Shown: positions 16,826 through 25,620, numbered from the stretch's first letter. The stretch is 45,223 nt of DNA from Ruaniaceae bacterium KH17 (GCA_900199505.1 FZQV01000021.1:1-45223); one strand, 5' to 3'. Numbers and translations are program-made. Notes: a model not told the origin generated them from the letters alone.

Positions 16826-18550
16826 TCAGACGAGCGGCACCAGATCTTCGGCGTTCGAGCGTGCGGCCATCGCGTCGGAGTCGGTGAGCGTCTCAAGGGC
16901 GGCGAGTTCGGCCGCCACTCGGTCCCGGTACGCGGCCTTCTCGCGTTCGGTCGTGGCTTCGTCCCAGCCGAGTAGCGGGGCAGCAATCTCGGCCACCTCG
17001 TCCAGCGCGGCGGTGCCGCGATCGCGGGTCTCAAGGTGGAGCCGGATCCGGCTGGCGAGGATGTCATCCAGGTGCAGCGCGCCCTCATGCGTGACGGCGT
17101 ACGCCACCTCTGCGCGCAGGTACTGCGGGGCGGTGGCGAGCGGCTGGCCCAGCGAGGGATCGTCGTCGACCACGGCCGTGAACTCGTCGATCATCGAGCC
17201 GTAGCGGTCCAGGAGCCGCTCCATACGATCCGCGTTCCAGCCATACGGGTCGCCGATTACCGATGCCCGCGACGCGACGGCGTGGTAGGACTCCCCACCC
17301 ACAAGCGGTGTGGTGGGTGTGTTCGAGGGGCGCGCCTTCGCCGCAGCCGCGCCGAGCGCAAAGTCCACGGCATCTTCTGCCATCACGCGGTAGGTGGTGA
17401 GCTTGCCGCCGGCGATCGAGCTGAGGCCTGGGGCCACGCGCGTCACCGTGTGCTCACGGGAGATCTTGGCCGTCTTGTTCTTGTCGATGGTGCCCGGCTG
17501 GAGGAGTGGCCGCAGCCCAGCGTAGGTGGAGATGACGTCGTCGTGGGTGAGGTTGGACGAGAGGATTGCGTTGGCGTGCTCGAGGACGTAGTCGACGTCG
17601 GCCTTGGTCGCGACGGGGTGCTGGAGGTCCTCGGTCCACGGCGTATCGGTGGTGCCGATGACCCAGCAGTCCGGCCACGGGATGATGAAGAGAACGGACT
17701 TTTCCGTGCGCAGGAACATGCCGGTGTTGCCCTTGATGCGATCCTTCGGGACCACAATGTGGATGCCCTTCGATGCGAGCACATGCAGGCCGCCCTTGGC
17801 ATGCGAGAGGTTCTGGACAGCCTCGGTCCACACGCCCGTGGCGTTGATGGTCTCGTGGGCGGCGATTGAGAACTCCTCGCCGGACTCGAGATCTCGCACT
17901 CGGGCGCCGGTGACGGTTCCGGATGGGTTCTTCTCGATGGCCACGACCTGGGTGCGGGAGGCGGCGAGTGCGCCGTGCTTCTGCGCGGTGCGGACGAGAG
18001 TCATCACGAGCCGGGCATCGTCCACGCGGGCGTCGTAGAAGCGGATCGCGCCGACGAGTGAGTCCTCGCGTACATCCGGGAACGTCGCGAGCGTGCCCTT
18101 CTTGGACAGGTGCTTCTGGAACGGCGTGGCCTTGCCGCCGTGCGTGCCGAAGTAGGCGATCGCGTCATACATTCCGACGCCGACAGCCGAGTAGGAGCGC
18201 TCGATCACGGGCATCTTGAGTGGCCAGAGGAACGGCTGCGCCTTCACGAGGTGGGGGGCCGTGGTGCTGAGGAGGCGATCGCGCTCACGTAGTGCCTCGG
18301 CCACCAGCGCGAAGTCGAGGTTGTAGAGGTAGCGCAACCCGCCGTGCACGAGCCGCGATGAGCGCGACGACGTCCCCGCGGCCCAGTCTTGAGCCTCAAC
18401 GATGCCCACGCGCAAACCGCGGGTGGCAGCGTCCAGCGCGATCCCAGCTCCGGTGACACCGCCACCAATCACGAGGATGTCCAATGGCGTCTCGCGAAGC
18501 TCGGCGAGGGCAGCGGAACGGGATTCATGGTTGAGTCGAGAGGATGGCAC
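16826..18550 (-). CDS. glpD: glycerol-3-phosphate dehydrogenase (FAD-dependent)
   Basis: GlpD oxidises glycerol 3-phosphate to dihydroxyacetone phosphate at the membrane and passes electrons to the quinone pool. The product of 574 residues has the dinucleotide motif VIGGGVTGAGIALDAATRG (29-34 core) and the family signature SSRSSRLVHGGLRYL. It also has GTTDTPW and SIAGGKLTTYR, then the C-terminal DUF4937-like helical domain. The frame is open to 18631. The GTG at 18550 (MPSSRLNHES) is preferred because AAGGAG lies five bases before it and the extension is not conserved in character. It heads the glpD-glpK operon. Confidence 0.94.
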   Translation of the reverse strand: MPSSRLNHESRSAALAELRETPLDILVIGGGVTGAGIALDAATRGLRVGIVEAQDWAAGTSSRSSRLVHGGLRYLYNLDFALVAEALRERDRLLSTTAPHLVKAQPFLWPLKMPVIERSYSAVGVGMYDAIAYFGTHGGKATPFQKHLSKKGTLATFPDVREDSLVGAIRFYDARVDDARLVMTLVRTAQKHGALAASRTQVVAIEKNPSGTVTGARVRDLESGEEFSIAAHETINATGVWTEAVQNLSHAKGGLHVLASKGIHIVVPKDRIKGNTGMFLRTEKSVLFIIPWPDCWVIGTTDTPWTEDLQHPVATKADVDYVLEHANAILSSNLTHDDVISTYAGLRPLLQPGTIDKNKTAKISREHTVTRVAPGLSSIAGGKLTTYRVMAEDAVDFALGAAAAKARPSNTPTTPLVGGESYHAVASRASVIGDPYGWNADRMERLLDRYGSMIDEFTAVVDDDPSLGQPLATAPQYLRAEVAYAVTHEGALHLDDILASRIRLHLETRDRGTAALDEVAEIAAPLLGWDEATTEREKAAYRDRVAAELAALETLTDSDAMAARSNAEDLVPLV

Positions 18551-18798
18551 GGTGGCTCCTTGATCGTGTTGTGTAGTCCCATCCTCGCGGTGATGCACGT
18601 CTGTAAGCAACCACTTTGAGAAAACGTGCAATAGATCGTTCAGACGGTTGTGGTGGTACGTCTTGGGGTGGTCACAAATTGGTTACATGGCACGAGGCGG
18701 ATGGTGGCCCGTGCCACAATGTGAACGGCGCTGCCACCGCTGTCAGCGCCGCCTTACGTCCATCAATTTCTCCCCATGTGATATGCGGCCTTGGGGGA
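18551..18798. promoter_or_regulatory. divergent control region glpD / polyol dehydrogenase
   Basis: About 250 bases between divergent genes for glycerol and polyol use. A perfect seven-base-pair hairpin GGCGCTG (18727-18733) / CAGCGCC (18744-18750) is present. TGGCACG (about 18687) and CGTGCCA (about 18710) form another inverted pair. A minus-strand TTGCAC near 18625-18630 could be the glpD -35. No regulator gene is adjacent, so which factor binds is unknown. Confidence 0.4.
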
Positions 18799-18804
18799 GA
18801 TAAT
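18799..18804 (+). promoter_or_regulatory. -10 hexamer GATAAT, leaderless polyol dehydrogenase
   Basis: GATAAT ends six bases before ATG 18811. A G-rich stretch at 18793-18799 could also be read as a ribosome binding site, but it overlaps the -10. Confidence 0.55.
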
Positions 18805-18810
18805 GGCGAT

Positions 18811-20283
18811 ATGACATCGCTCCGAGACACCCGCTTCGACACGACCTATTCGGGACCCGCACATGTCCCCGCGTTTGATCGCACCGGCATCGCCTCCGGC
18901 GTCGTCCATCTCGGTGTTGGCGCATTCTTCCGTGCACACCACGCTTACTACACGGATCTGCTCTTGGAGATGGGGCTCGGGCGTGGGTTTGGTATCCGCG
19001 GGGTGGGCGTGCTGCCGCAGGACGCGGCGATGCGCGATGCGCTGGTGCCGCAGGGCTGCCGCTACACCCTCCTCTCGAAGGACACCGGAGTGCGCGAGGC
19101 GCGCGTGATCAGTTCGATCGTCGATTACCTGCTCGCCCCAGACGATCCGCAGGCCGTGATCGCTGCCATCGCGTCGCCGTCGTGCAAGATCGTGACCCTC
19201 ACCGTCACCGAGGGCGGTTACTACTTCGATCCGAGCACGGGCGCGTTTATGGCCGAGCATCCGGACGTGGCGCACGACGTCGCGAACCCGGCAACGCCGC
19301 GCACCCACCTTGGGCTCCTCTCCGCTGGGCTACGGGCGCGCCGCGCCGCGGGGCTGGCGGCCCCCACGTTGCTGACCTGCGACAACATCGAAGGCAATGG
19401 GCATGTGTTCAAGCGCGCGATGATCGACTTCGCGCGGCTCCAGGATCCCGAGCTTGCCACGTGGATCGAGGCGAACGTCTCCTTCCCGAACACGATGGTG
19501 GACCGGATCACCCCGCGCACCACGGACGCGGACCGCGCCGAGGTGGCGTCCGAGTGGGGGATCGAGGACGCCTGGCCGGTCGTGACCGAGGAGTTCGTGC
19601 AGTGGGTGGTCGAGGACCGGTTCCCGCTGGGCCGGCCCGAATGGGAGGAAGTGGGCGTCCAATTGGTCGACGACGTTCGGCCGTTTGAGCTGTTGAAGCT
19701 GCGGATCTTGAACGCGAGCCACCAGATCCTCGCCTACCTCGGCTACCTCGCCGGATACACCTACGTGGATGAGGCGATGGCGGATCACCGGTTCGTCGAG
19801 ATCCTGCGGATGTATATGCGCGAGGAGGGCTTCCCGACCCTCGCCCCGGTGCCGGATACCGATCTGGACGCATACGGCGAGAAGATCATCTCCCGCTTCG
19901 CCAACACGGAAATCAAGGACACGCTCGCGCGGCTTGGCACCGAGTCCTCCACCTATGTCTCGACGTTCGTGTTCCCCGTGCTGCGGGATAACCTCGCCGC
20001 CGGCCGCTCGATCGACGTTCTCGCGTTGCAACTGGCGGCCTGGGCGCGCTACCTGGAAGGCGTGGACGAGAAGGGTGCGCCGATCGACGTGACCGAGAAG
20101 CGCTACGACGTGCTGCACCCGCTGGCGCTCGCGCACCGCGAGGATCCTCGGGTGTTCATCGAGGGGAACCCGGTGTTCGGGGACCTCGGGGAGAACGAGC
20201 GGCTGATCGAGGCGTTCGTTGCCGCGAGCACACTTCTGCGCGAGAAGGGCGCGCTCGGCGCAATCGAAGCCACCCTCGGCTAA
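18811..20283 (+). CDS. mannitol/polyol dehydrogenase (long-chain family)
   Basis: A 490-residue NAD-dependent polyol-specific long-chain dehydrogenase that interconverts hexitols such as mannitol with their ketoses. The N-terminal Rossmann domain begins VVHLGVGAFFRAHHAYYTD. The C-terminal catalytic domain has the motif KLRILNASH, with Lys296, Asn301 and His304. These match Lys295, Asn300 and His303 of Pseudomonas mannitol 2-dehydrogenase almost exactly. The substrate could be mannitol, arabinitol, fructuronate or a relative. The frame is open upstream to 18616. ATG 18811 is chosen for family length and the -10 at 18799. Confidence 0.9.
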   Translation: MTSLRDTRFDTTYSGPAHVPAFDRTGIASGVVHLGVGAFFRAHHAYYTDLLLEMGLGRGFGIRGVGVLPQDAAMRDALVPQGCRYTLLSKDTGVREARVISSIVDYLLAPDDPQAVIAAIASPSCKIVTLTVTEGGYYFDPSTGAFMAEHPDVAHDVANPATPRTHLGLLSAGLRARRAAGLAAPTLLTCDNIEGNGHVFKRAMIDFARLQDPELATWIEANVSFPNTMVDRITPRTTDADRAEVASEWGIEDAWPVVTEEFVQWVVEDRFPLGRPEWEEVGVQLVDDVRPFELLKLRILNASHQILAYLGYLAGYTYVDEAMADHRFVEILRMYMREEGFPTLAPVPDTDLDAYGEKIISRFANTEIKDTLARLGTESSTYVSTFVFPVLRDNLAAGRSIDVLALQLAAWARYLEGVDEKGAPIDVTEKRYDVLHPLALAHREDPRVFIEGNPVFGDLGENERLIEAFVAASTLLREKGALGAIEATLG

Positions 20284-20284
20284 C

Positions 20285-20331
20285 GCCACCCGTCCCCAAC
20301 TTGTGCTGCTGATCCCAGAATTCGGGGTGGC
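20285..20331. terminator. possible terminator after polyol dehydrogenase
   Basis: GCCACCC (20285-20291) and GGGTGGC (20325-20331) are inverted arms with a long loop and no T-run, so this is weak. Confidence 0.25.
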
Positions 20332-20418
20332 TGGCACGTGTCAGTCATGGATGTCCGGCACACGTTTGTGGAAGGTGGCGATGTGGCGCGCGGAGACGGA
20401 GGGGCGGACCGGTGGCGA

Positions 20419-20424
20419 TACGAT
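20419..20424 (+). promoter_or_regulatory. -10 hexamer TACGAT, leaderless N-acetylglutamate synthase
   Basis: TACGAT ends six bases before ATG 20431. Confidence 0.6.
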
Positions 20425-20430
20425 GGCGGG

Positions 20431-20949
20431 ATGCAGGACACCATCGTTCGCCCGGCACAACCCGCGGACGTACTCGCGATCCGGGATCTGGTCCGGCCGT
20501 ATGCGCTCAACGAGCATCACATCCTGATCCCGCGCGATCTCGTGGCGTACTACGAGTCTCTCCCCGAGTTTGTGGTGGCCGAGCGGCTGATCGATGGCGA
20601 GTGGCGGATCGTGGGGTGCGGCGCGCTCCACGTCATGTGGTCGGACCTCGCCGAGGTGCGCACGTTGGCCGTTGCCGAGAATGCGAAGGGGCACGGGATC
20701 GGCCGCGCGATCCTCACTGTGCTGCTCGATCGTGCCCGCGATTATTCACTCAAGAAGGTGTTCTGCCTGACCTTCGAGGTCGAGTTCTTTGGGCGGTTCG
20801 GTTTTGAGCCGATCGAGGGGCCGGTCGTACCGCCGGAGGTGTTCGAGGAGATGCTTCGCTCACACGATGTGGGGGTGGCCGAGTTCCTCGATCTCGCACG
20901 GGTGAAGCCGAACACGCTCGGCAACACCCGCATGATGCTGACTCTCTAG
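20431..20949 (+). CDS. argA: amino-acid N-acetyltransferase (short N-acetylglutamate synthase, Rv2747-like)
   Basis: A GNAT-fold acetyltransferase of 172 residues. It resembles the short actinobacterial N-acetylglutamate synthase (Mycobacterium Rv2747), which acetylates glutamate or glutamine to start arginine synthesis. Matching features are GCGALHVMWSDLAEVRTLAV, the acetyl-CoA loop AKGHGIGRAIL, LTFEVEFFGRFGF and the C-terminal VAEFLDLARVKPNTLGNTRM. The frame is open upstream to 20338. The ATG at 20431 gives the normal N-terminus and has TACGAT six bases upstream. The stop lies within CTAG and shares three bases with the stop of the convergent gene. Confidence 0.88.
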   Translation: MQDTIVRPAQPADVLAIRDLVRPYALNEHHILIPRDLVAYYESLPEFVVAERLIDGEWRIVGCGALHVMWSDLAEVRTLAVAENAKGHGIGRAILTVLLDRARDYSLKKVFCLTFEVEFFGRFGFEPIEGPVVPPEVFEEMLRSHDVGVAEFLDLARVKPNTLGNTRMMLTL

Positions 20950-21359
20950 ACCTGCTTGCCGGTCAGAATCCGCTCGGCGATCCAGATCGCGGCGAGACCC
21001 TGCAACCCGAGCACCGTCCCGATTCCGCCGGCCACGAGGCCTTCGATCAGGTCCATCTGAATGGTCCCGACGGCGATCCCAACCGCCAGCGCTGCCAGCA
21101 ACACGTAGCCACCAATCACCATGCACCGTTTGATACGTGCCGCCGCGCCTTCGCAGTCCTTGTCGCCTAAGAGCGAGCGCAGCACGATGACCGCTGCGAC
21201 GAGTGCGAGCAGCTGCCCCACGAACGAGGTGCCGATCATGATCCACAACCGAGTGGTAACCGAACCGGAGGAGGCGAGCATGAGTTGCACGAGCCCGATT
21301 GCGATGGCACCCCCGCCGGTCCATGCGAGGGCTTGGCGGAGTTTCTGCTCATCGATCAT
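20946..21359 (-). CDS. small four-helix membrane protein, unknown
   Basis: A 137-residue hydrophobic protein with about four membrane segments, near 14-33, 38-61, 80-100 and 108-130. A charged loop with DKDCEGAAARIKRC separates the second and third. I do not recognise a family with confidence. Its start is 15 bases after the mutY stop on the same strand, so it may be cotranscribed with mutY. GATAAT (complement of 21368-21373) eight bases before the ATG may also give a short-leader transcript. Confidence 0.65.
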   Translation of the reverse strand: MIDEQKLRQALAWTGGGAIAIGLVQLMLASSGSVTTRLWIMIGTSFVGQLLALVAAVIVLRSLLGDKDCEGAAARIKRCMVIGGYVLLAALAVGIAVGTIQMDLIEGLVAGGIGTVLGLQGLAAIWIAERILTGKQV

Positions 21360-21374
21360 GTACCCAGATTATCG

Positions 21375-22202
21375 CTACCGGCCGAGACGGTAGCCGCCGT
21401 CGGCCTCGCTGACGAGCCGATCCGCCACGAGTGAATCGAGAGCGCGGGGTGGCTGAGCGTCGTCGTCCGAGACTCGTGCCAGCTCGAGCAGGACGGGCCG
21501 TGGCGCCCAGTGGGAATCGCGCAGGTGCGCCATGATCTTTCCGCGTGCCTGCCGATCGGTTCCGGTGAATGCCTGCGGGCGGCGAGCGGGCGCGGGATCC
21601 TCGCCCACGCCATGCCAGGCGCACGTGCGCGCCAGGGGGCAGTCACCGCACAGCGGGGCGGGCTTGCAATGGATTGCGCCGAGTTCCATGAGCGCCTCGC
21701 TCGCGAGCGGTTTGGGCTCGGGCAGGAGGTCGAGGAGCCGCGTGGCTTCGTCCGCTGGGCGGCCCGGGGGAGTGCCGGTATAGCGCGCGAGGACCCTGCG
21801 CACGTTCGTATCGATGACGGCGATCTCCTCCCCGAAGGCGAACGCCAAGATCGCGGAGGCCGTGTAGGGGCCAACGCCCGGCAGTCCGAGGAGCGCCTCG
21901 CGATCGTGTGGCACCTGGCCGCCGTGCTCATCCCGGATCACGGCGGCGGCGCGGTGCAGGGCGAGGGCGCGGCGCGGGTAACCGAGTGACTGCCAGGCGC
22001 GGAGCACCTCGGCTTCGGTGGCGGCCGCGAGGGCGGTGGGGGTGGGCCAGCGATCGAGCCATTCCTGCCAGCGCGGGACCACGCGGCTCATGGGGGTCTG
22101 CTGTCCCATGATCTCGCTCACGTAGATTCCCCACGGATCGCGGGTCTCGCGCCACGGCAGTGGCCGCGCGCTCGCCTCGAACCAGGCAATGAGTGGGTCC
22201 AT
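21375..22202 (-). CDS. mutY: A/G-specific adenine glycosylase MutY
   Basis: MutY removes adenine mispaired with 8-oxoguanine. The 275-residue protein has the start PLIAWFEASARPLPWRETRD and the helix-hairpin-helix GLPGVGPYTASAI. The catalytic Asp is in VIDTNVRRVLAR. The iron-sulfur loop reads HCKPAPLCGDCPLARTC. Its spacing is C-x5-C-x2-C-x5-C, one residue shorter in the first gap than the usual C-x6-C. The C-terminal 8-oxoG-recognition domain is short, as in actinobacteria. The frame is open to 22256. ATG 22202 is preferred because CACAAT lies six bases upstream and conserved sequence starts there. Confidence 0.92.
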   Translation of the reverse strand: MDPLIAWFEASARPLPWRETRDPWGIYVSEIMGQQTPMSRVVPRWQEWLDRWPTPTALAAATEAEVLRAWQSLGYPRRALALHRAAAVIRDEHGGQVPHDREALLGLPGVGPYTASAILAFAFGEEIAVIDTNVRRVLARYTGTPPGRPADEATRLLDLLPEPKPLASEALMELGAIHCKPAPLCGDCPLARTCAWHGVGEDPAPARRPQAFTGTDRQARGKIMAHLRDSHWAPRPVLLELARVSDDDAQPPRALDSLVADRLVSEADGGYRLGR

Positions 22203-22208
22203 GCCTCC

Positions 22209-22214
22209 ATTGTG
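22209..22214 (-). promoter_or_regulatory. -10-like CACAAT upstream of mutY
   Basis: CACAAT on the minus strand ends six bases before ATG 22202. GGAGG overlaps the spacer but is too close to act as a ribosome binding site. Confidence 0.4.
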
Positions 22215-22317
22215 CATCGTCGTTGAGCGATCGCCGGGGGCCGGGGTCGCGCCCATCCGGCGAGTCGGATCGGGGCACGGTGGGCTGTAGCGCGTAGCGT
22301 TGTCACAGAGGAGTGTG

Positions 22318-23025
22318 ATGGCAGGAAAGACTCAGGGGCCGCCGAGCCGTGGCTCCCGCGCACCCTCCCAGCGAAAGCCGGCAGCGCGGCCCGCGGCGCC
22401 GGCGTCGGGCAGAGGGGCGGCGCCCACGAAGAAGCCTGCCGCGCAGAAGAAACCGCAGCCCAAGAAGCCGAACTATGCGGCGCGCCGGATCCTCGCGCTC
22501 GTCCTGATTGCCGGTGTGATCACGGCCGCCGTCTTCGGTGGGATCTGGCTGTTTGGTTTCGTAAAGACTGTGCTTTCGGATCGCCTCTCGCCCGATCCGA
22601 CCGTGACCGTGGAGCCAACGGATGCTCCGTTTACCGATCAGCCCACCGCGTGCGATTTGAACGTAACGGAGTGGACGTTCTCGGTGGACGCGGGAGAGGC
22701 GGGAGCGAAGACGAATATCCCATTCACGGTGACGAACAATGGCGAGATTCCGTGTTTGATCAACTCCGGAGCCTCGAGTCTCGTGTTGACGGTGACCTCC
22801 GGCGATGACCGGATTTGGTCCAATGCGGACTGCTCCAATGACGATCTGCAACTGTTGCTCGGCGCCGGGGACTCGACGGAGAGGTGGCCCGTGTGGGCCG
22901 GGAATCGTTCGGCTCCGGGTTGCACGAAGGTGGATGCCGTGCCCGAGGCGGGGACGTATCGACTCCAGGTGACCTACAACGGGATCGAGATCCCGGAAGG
23001 CGATAAGACCTTCGAGCTCAAGTAG
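22318..23025 (+). CDS. membrane-anchored extracellular protein, unknown
   Basis: A 235-residue protein. The cytoplasmic N-terminus is rich in Lys, Ala, Pro and Arg (1-54), with one membrane segment at about 56-82. A Thr/Pro linker follows, then an extracellular domain of about 125 residues with four Cys (TACDLN, IPCLIN, ADCSND, APGCTK) that could form two disulfides. The pattern of beta strands suggests an immunoglobulin-like fold, but I do not recognise the family. ATG 22318 follows AGAGGAG. It ends two bases from the end of the convergent disA. Confidence 0.75.
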   Translation: MAGKTQGPPSRGSRAPSQRKPAARPAAPASGRGAAPTKKPAAQKKPQPKKPNYAARRILALVLIAGVITAAVFGGIWLFGFVKTVLSDRLSPDPTVTVEPTDAPFTDQPTACDLNVTEWTFSVDAGEAGAKTNIPFTVTNNGEIPCLINSGASSLVLTVTSGDDRIWSNADCSNDDLQLLLGAGDSTERWPVWAGNRSAPGCTKVDAVPEAGTYRLQVTYNGIEIPEGDKTFELK

Positions 23026-23027
23026 TC

Positions 23028-24059
23028 CTAGTACCGCCGTTCGAGGATCGCGGATTCGGCGAGCTGGGCGAGGCCGTCGCGCACGAGCCGTGCGCGGTAC
23101 GGCCCGATTCCCTCGATCTGCTGCAGGTCGTCGACGGTGTAGGAGAGTAGTGCCTGCAGGCTCCCTGCGTGGGCGGCGATGGTTTCTGCCACGGACTCGG
23201 GGAGCCGGGCAATATGTGATAGCAGCCGGTAGCCCCGCGATGTTATTTGGGTATCGAGCTCGCCCGCGCCGAATCCGAGAGCCCGGGCGACGTCGTCGGG
23301 ATTGGCCAGTTGTGCGGCGCTCAGGGCGTACATCCGGGTGTGCACAACCTCGGAATCGGCCTCGAGGAAATCGGCGCCGATCAATGCGCGGTCGCGGCCG
23401 ATTCCCGAGACGAGTTCCTCCAACTGTAGGTTGAGCAGGCGGCCGTCGGTGCCGAGTTCGGTGACGTAACCGTCCGCCTCGTCCCAGATGCGTGAGACCA
23501 TTTCGACGCGTTGCATGGCGGTGACCACATCCCGCACGGTCACGAGATCTTCGATCTCGAGCGCGGTGAGGCTCGTGAGAACCTCGTTGAGGCGCGCAAC
23601 GTACCGCTCCAGCGTGGACAGGGCCTGGTTCGCGCGGAACAGGATTACGTCCGAACCTTCGATCGCATAGCGGGCGCCGCCCAGATAGAGCGTGATCACG
23701 CGCATCGACTGCGATACCGAGATGACGGGGAAGCCGGTTTGCCGGGAGACGCGTTCGGCGGTGCGGTGGCGCATGCCGGTCTCGAGTGAATCGATGGTTT
23801 GATCGGGCAGGAGCTGTGCGTTTGCGCGGCGGATGCGCGTCCCATCGAGGATGACGGCGCCGTCCATCTTTGCGAGTTCGCGTAGCCGGGCGGGGGTGAA
23901 CTCGACGTCGAGCTCGAAGCCTCCAGAGCAGATGGACTGCACGAGTTCGTTGTAACCGAGCACCACGATTGCGCCGGTGCGCCCGCTGAGGATACGTTCG
24001 AGGCCGTCGCGAAGCGGCGTGCCAGGGGCCACGGCCGCCAGCATCTCTCTCAGTTCCAC
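23028..24059 (-). CDS. disA: DNA integrity scanning diadenylate cyclase DisA
   Basis: DisA makes cyclic di-AMP from two ATP and scans DNA for branched structures. The 343-residue protein has the catalytic DGA motif (Asp66, MDGAVILDGT) and the RHR motif (GMRHRTAER, Arg97-His98-Arg99). A central helical spine follows, then a C-terminal helix-hairpin-helix domain (DDLQQIEGIGPYRARLVRDG). Length is normal. The frame is open to 24101. GTG 24059 is chosen because GGAGG lies four bases upstream and MELREMLAAVAPGTPLRDGL is a normal start. It lies downstream of radA on the same strand with a 118-base gap. Confidence 0.95.
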   Translation of the reverse strand: MELREMLAAVAPGTPLRDGLERILSGRTGAIVVLGYNELVQSICSGGFELDVEFTPARLRELAKMDGAVILDGTRIRRANAQLLPDQTIDSLETGMRHRTAERVSRQTGFPVISVSQSMRVITLYLGGARYAIEGSDVILFRANQALSTLERYVARLNEVLTSLTALEIEDLVTVRDVVTAMQRVEMVSRIWDEADGYVTELGTDGRLLNLQLEELVSGIGRDRALIGADFLEADSEVVHTRMYALSAAQLANPDDVARALGFGAGELDTQITSRGYRLLSHIARLPESVAETIAAHAGSLQALLSYTVDDLQQIEGIGPYRARLVRDGLAQLAESAILERRY

Positions 24060-24152
24060 GTGACCTCCTCTTTTCAATCTTATGGGGTGCCGGTGTGTCA
24101 ACGCGTCGAAGTGTCCGAATCGTAATCAGGCAAATGGCGGGCCGGTGCGGGG

Positions 24153-24161
24153 TTATCCACA
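24153..24161 (+). other. perfect DnaA-box sequence
   Basis: TTATCCACA matches the consensus DnaA box. It lies alone in the radA-disA gap, about 95 bases upstream of the disA start. Whether DnaA binds is unknown. Confidence 0.4.
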
Positions 24162-24177
24162 CCGCTCACGGAATGGC

Positions 24178-25530
24178 TCAGCCGGTGGCGGCGCCGATGG
24201 CGGCGAGGACGCTTTCGACACGCACGATCTTCATGCCGCGCGGGACGCGGACGTCCTCGGAGCCCCGGGCGGGGATGATGGCCCGTGTGAAGCCCAGTCG
24301 TGCGGCCTCTGCCAGACGGCGATCGATCCCGGCCGTCGCTCGGACTTGACCGGTGAGGCCCACTTCGCCGAAGGCCACGGTGGCCGCATCGACACAGGAG
24401 TCCGAAGCGGCGGCGGCGATGGCGAGCGCGATCGGAAGATCCATCGCGGGCTCGTATGCCTTCGCTCCGCCGACCGTTGAGACGTAGACGTCCTGGTTGG
24501 CGATATTGATCCCTGCTCGGGCGTGGAGCACGGCGAGGGTCATCGCGATACGTGCCGAGTCGAGGCCGGCATTCGTACGCCGTGGGCTGGCGAGCGCGGA
24601 GGGAGCAACGAGCGCCTGTACCTGGGTGGGCATGGGGCGACGGCCTTCGAGACTGATCCCTACACAGGTGCCCGAGATGTCGTGCCCGGTGGTTTCGAGG
24701 AAGAGCCCCGAGGGATCGGGGAGTTCCACGAGTCCGGAATCGGTGAGGTCGAAGCAGCCAACCTCGTCCGTGGCGCCATAACGGTTCTTGACTGCCCGTA
24801 GCATGCGCAGGCGTGAGTGACGCTCGCCCTCAAACTGGCACACCACATCCACCAGGTGCTCGAGCACGCGGGGCCCGGCGATGGCGCCGTCCTTCGTCAC
24901 GTGACCGATCAACACGATCGGGATGTTCTGCGACTTGGCGGAGGTGATCAGTCCCGCGGCCACCGCGCGCACCTGTGCAACACCGCCTGCAGCGCCGTCG
25001 ATCTCGTCCGACATCATGGTCTGGACGGAATCGATCACCACCATGCGCGGCCGCGTCTGCTCGATGTGTCCAAGCACCGTGCCGAGGCTGGTCTCTGAGG
25101 CGAGTAGAAGACTCTCGGCAAGTGCCCCGATGCGCTCGGCGCGAAGCCGCACCTGCGAGGCCGATTCCTCGCCGGAGATATAGAGAACGGTGCCGAGATC
25201 GGAGGCGCGCGCCGCCACGTCCAGTGCCAAAGTGGACTTGCCGATACCGGGCTCACCCGCGAGCAGGATCACCGAGCCGGGGACCACGCCGCCGCCGAGC
25301 ACACGGTCGAGCTCTCCCACGCCCGTGGGAATCGCCGCCGAAGTTTCCGCGGTCACCTCAGCGATGGGAGTGGCTGCCGTGGAGGGCGCGATCGATTGCA
25401 CCTTGGTGACCGGCACCGCCCCGGCCTCGACCACGCTGCCCCATTCCTGGCACTCGCCGCAGCGGCCCACCCACTTCGCGGTGGTCCAGCCGCATTCGGT
25501 GCAGCGGTACGTGGCCTTCACTCTGCTCAT
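24178..25530 (-). CDS. radA: DNA repair protein RadA
   Basis: RadA (Sms) is a RecA-like, Lon-related ATPase that helps process recombination intermediates. The 450-residue protein has an N-terminal zinc finger (Cys10, Cys13, Cys24, Cys27) and Walker A GEPGIGKST (92-100). The RadA-specific KNRYG motif is followed by a C-terminal Lon-protease-like domain (VYVSTVGGAKAYEPAMDLPI) without the protease Ser-Lys role. The ATG at 25530 has TAGCCT six bases upstream and no ribosome binding site, which suggests a leaderless mRNA. radA-disA linkage is standard in actinobacteria and links repair with c-di-AMP signalling. Confidence 0.96.
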   Translation of the reverse strand: MSRVKATYRCTECGWTTAKWVGRCGECQEWGSVVEAGAVPVTKVQSIAPSTAATPIAEVTAETSAAIPTGVGELDRVLGGGVVPGSVILLAGEPGIGKSTLALDVAARASDLGTVLYISGEESASQVRLRAERIGALAESLLLASETSLGTVLGHIEQTRPRMVVIDSVQTMMSDEIDGAAGGVAQVRAVAAGLITSAKSQNIPIVLIGHVTKDGAIAGPRVLEHLVDVVCQFEGERHSRLRMLRAVKNRYGATDEVGCFDLTDSGLVELPDPSGLFLETTGHDISGTCVGISLEGRRPMPTQVQALVAPSALASPRRTNAGLDSARIAMTLAVLHARAGINIANQDVYVSTVGGAKAYEPAMDLPIALAIAAAASDSCVDAATVAFGEVGLTGQVRATAGIDRRLAEAARLGFTRAIIPARGSEDVRVPRGMKIVRVESVLAAIGAATG

Positions 25531-25536
25531 GTCCCA

Positions 25537-25542
25537 AGGCTA
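25537..25542 (-). promoter_or_regulatory. -10-like TAGCCT, leaderless radA
   Basis: Minus-strand TAGCCT ends six bases before the radA ATG. Confidence 0.45.
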
Positions 25543-25620
25543 CGTGTCGCCACCCACACGGACAGATCGAGTCGTGACGAGCAGTCGACAGCACGTGCCC
25601 CTCTGTGGTCCGCTAGTCAA

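Noticed and set aside
18551-18631. Longer GlpD beginning at the ATG complement of 18631
   Set aside because: The extra 27 residues lie in the promoter region. A good AAGGAG precedes GTG 18550, where normal GlpD sequence begins.
22303-24162. 619-codon minus-strand frame across the unknown membrane protein and disA
   Set aside because: It shadows disA in another frame, is Arg/Pro-rich and low in complexity, and has no family features.
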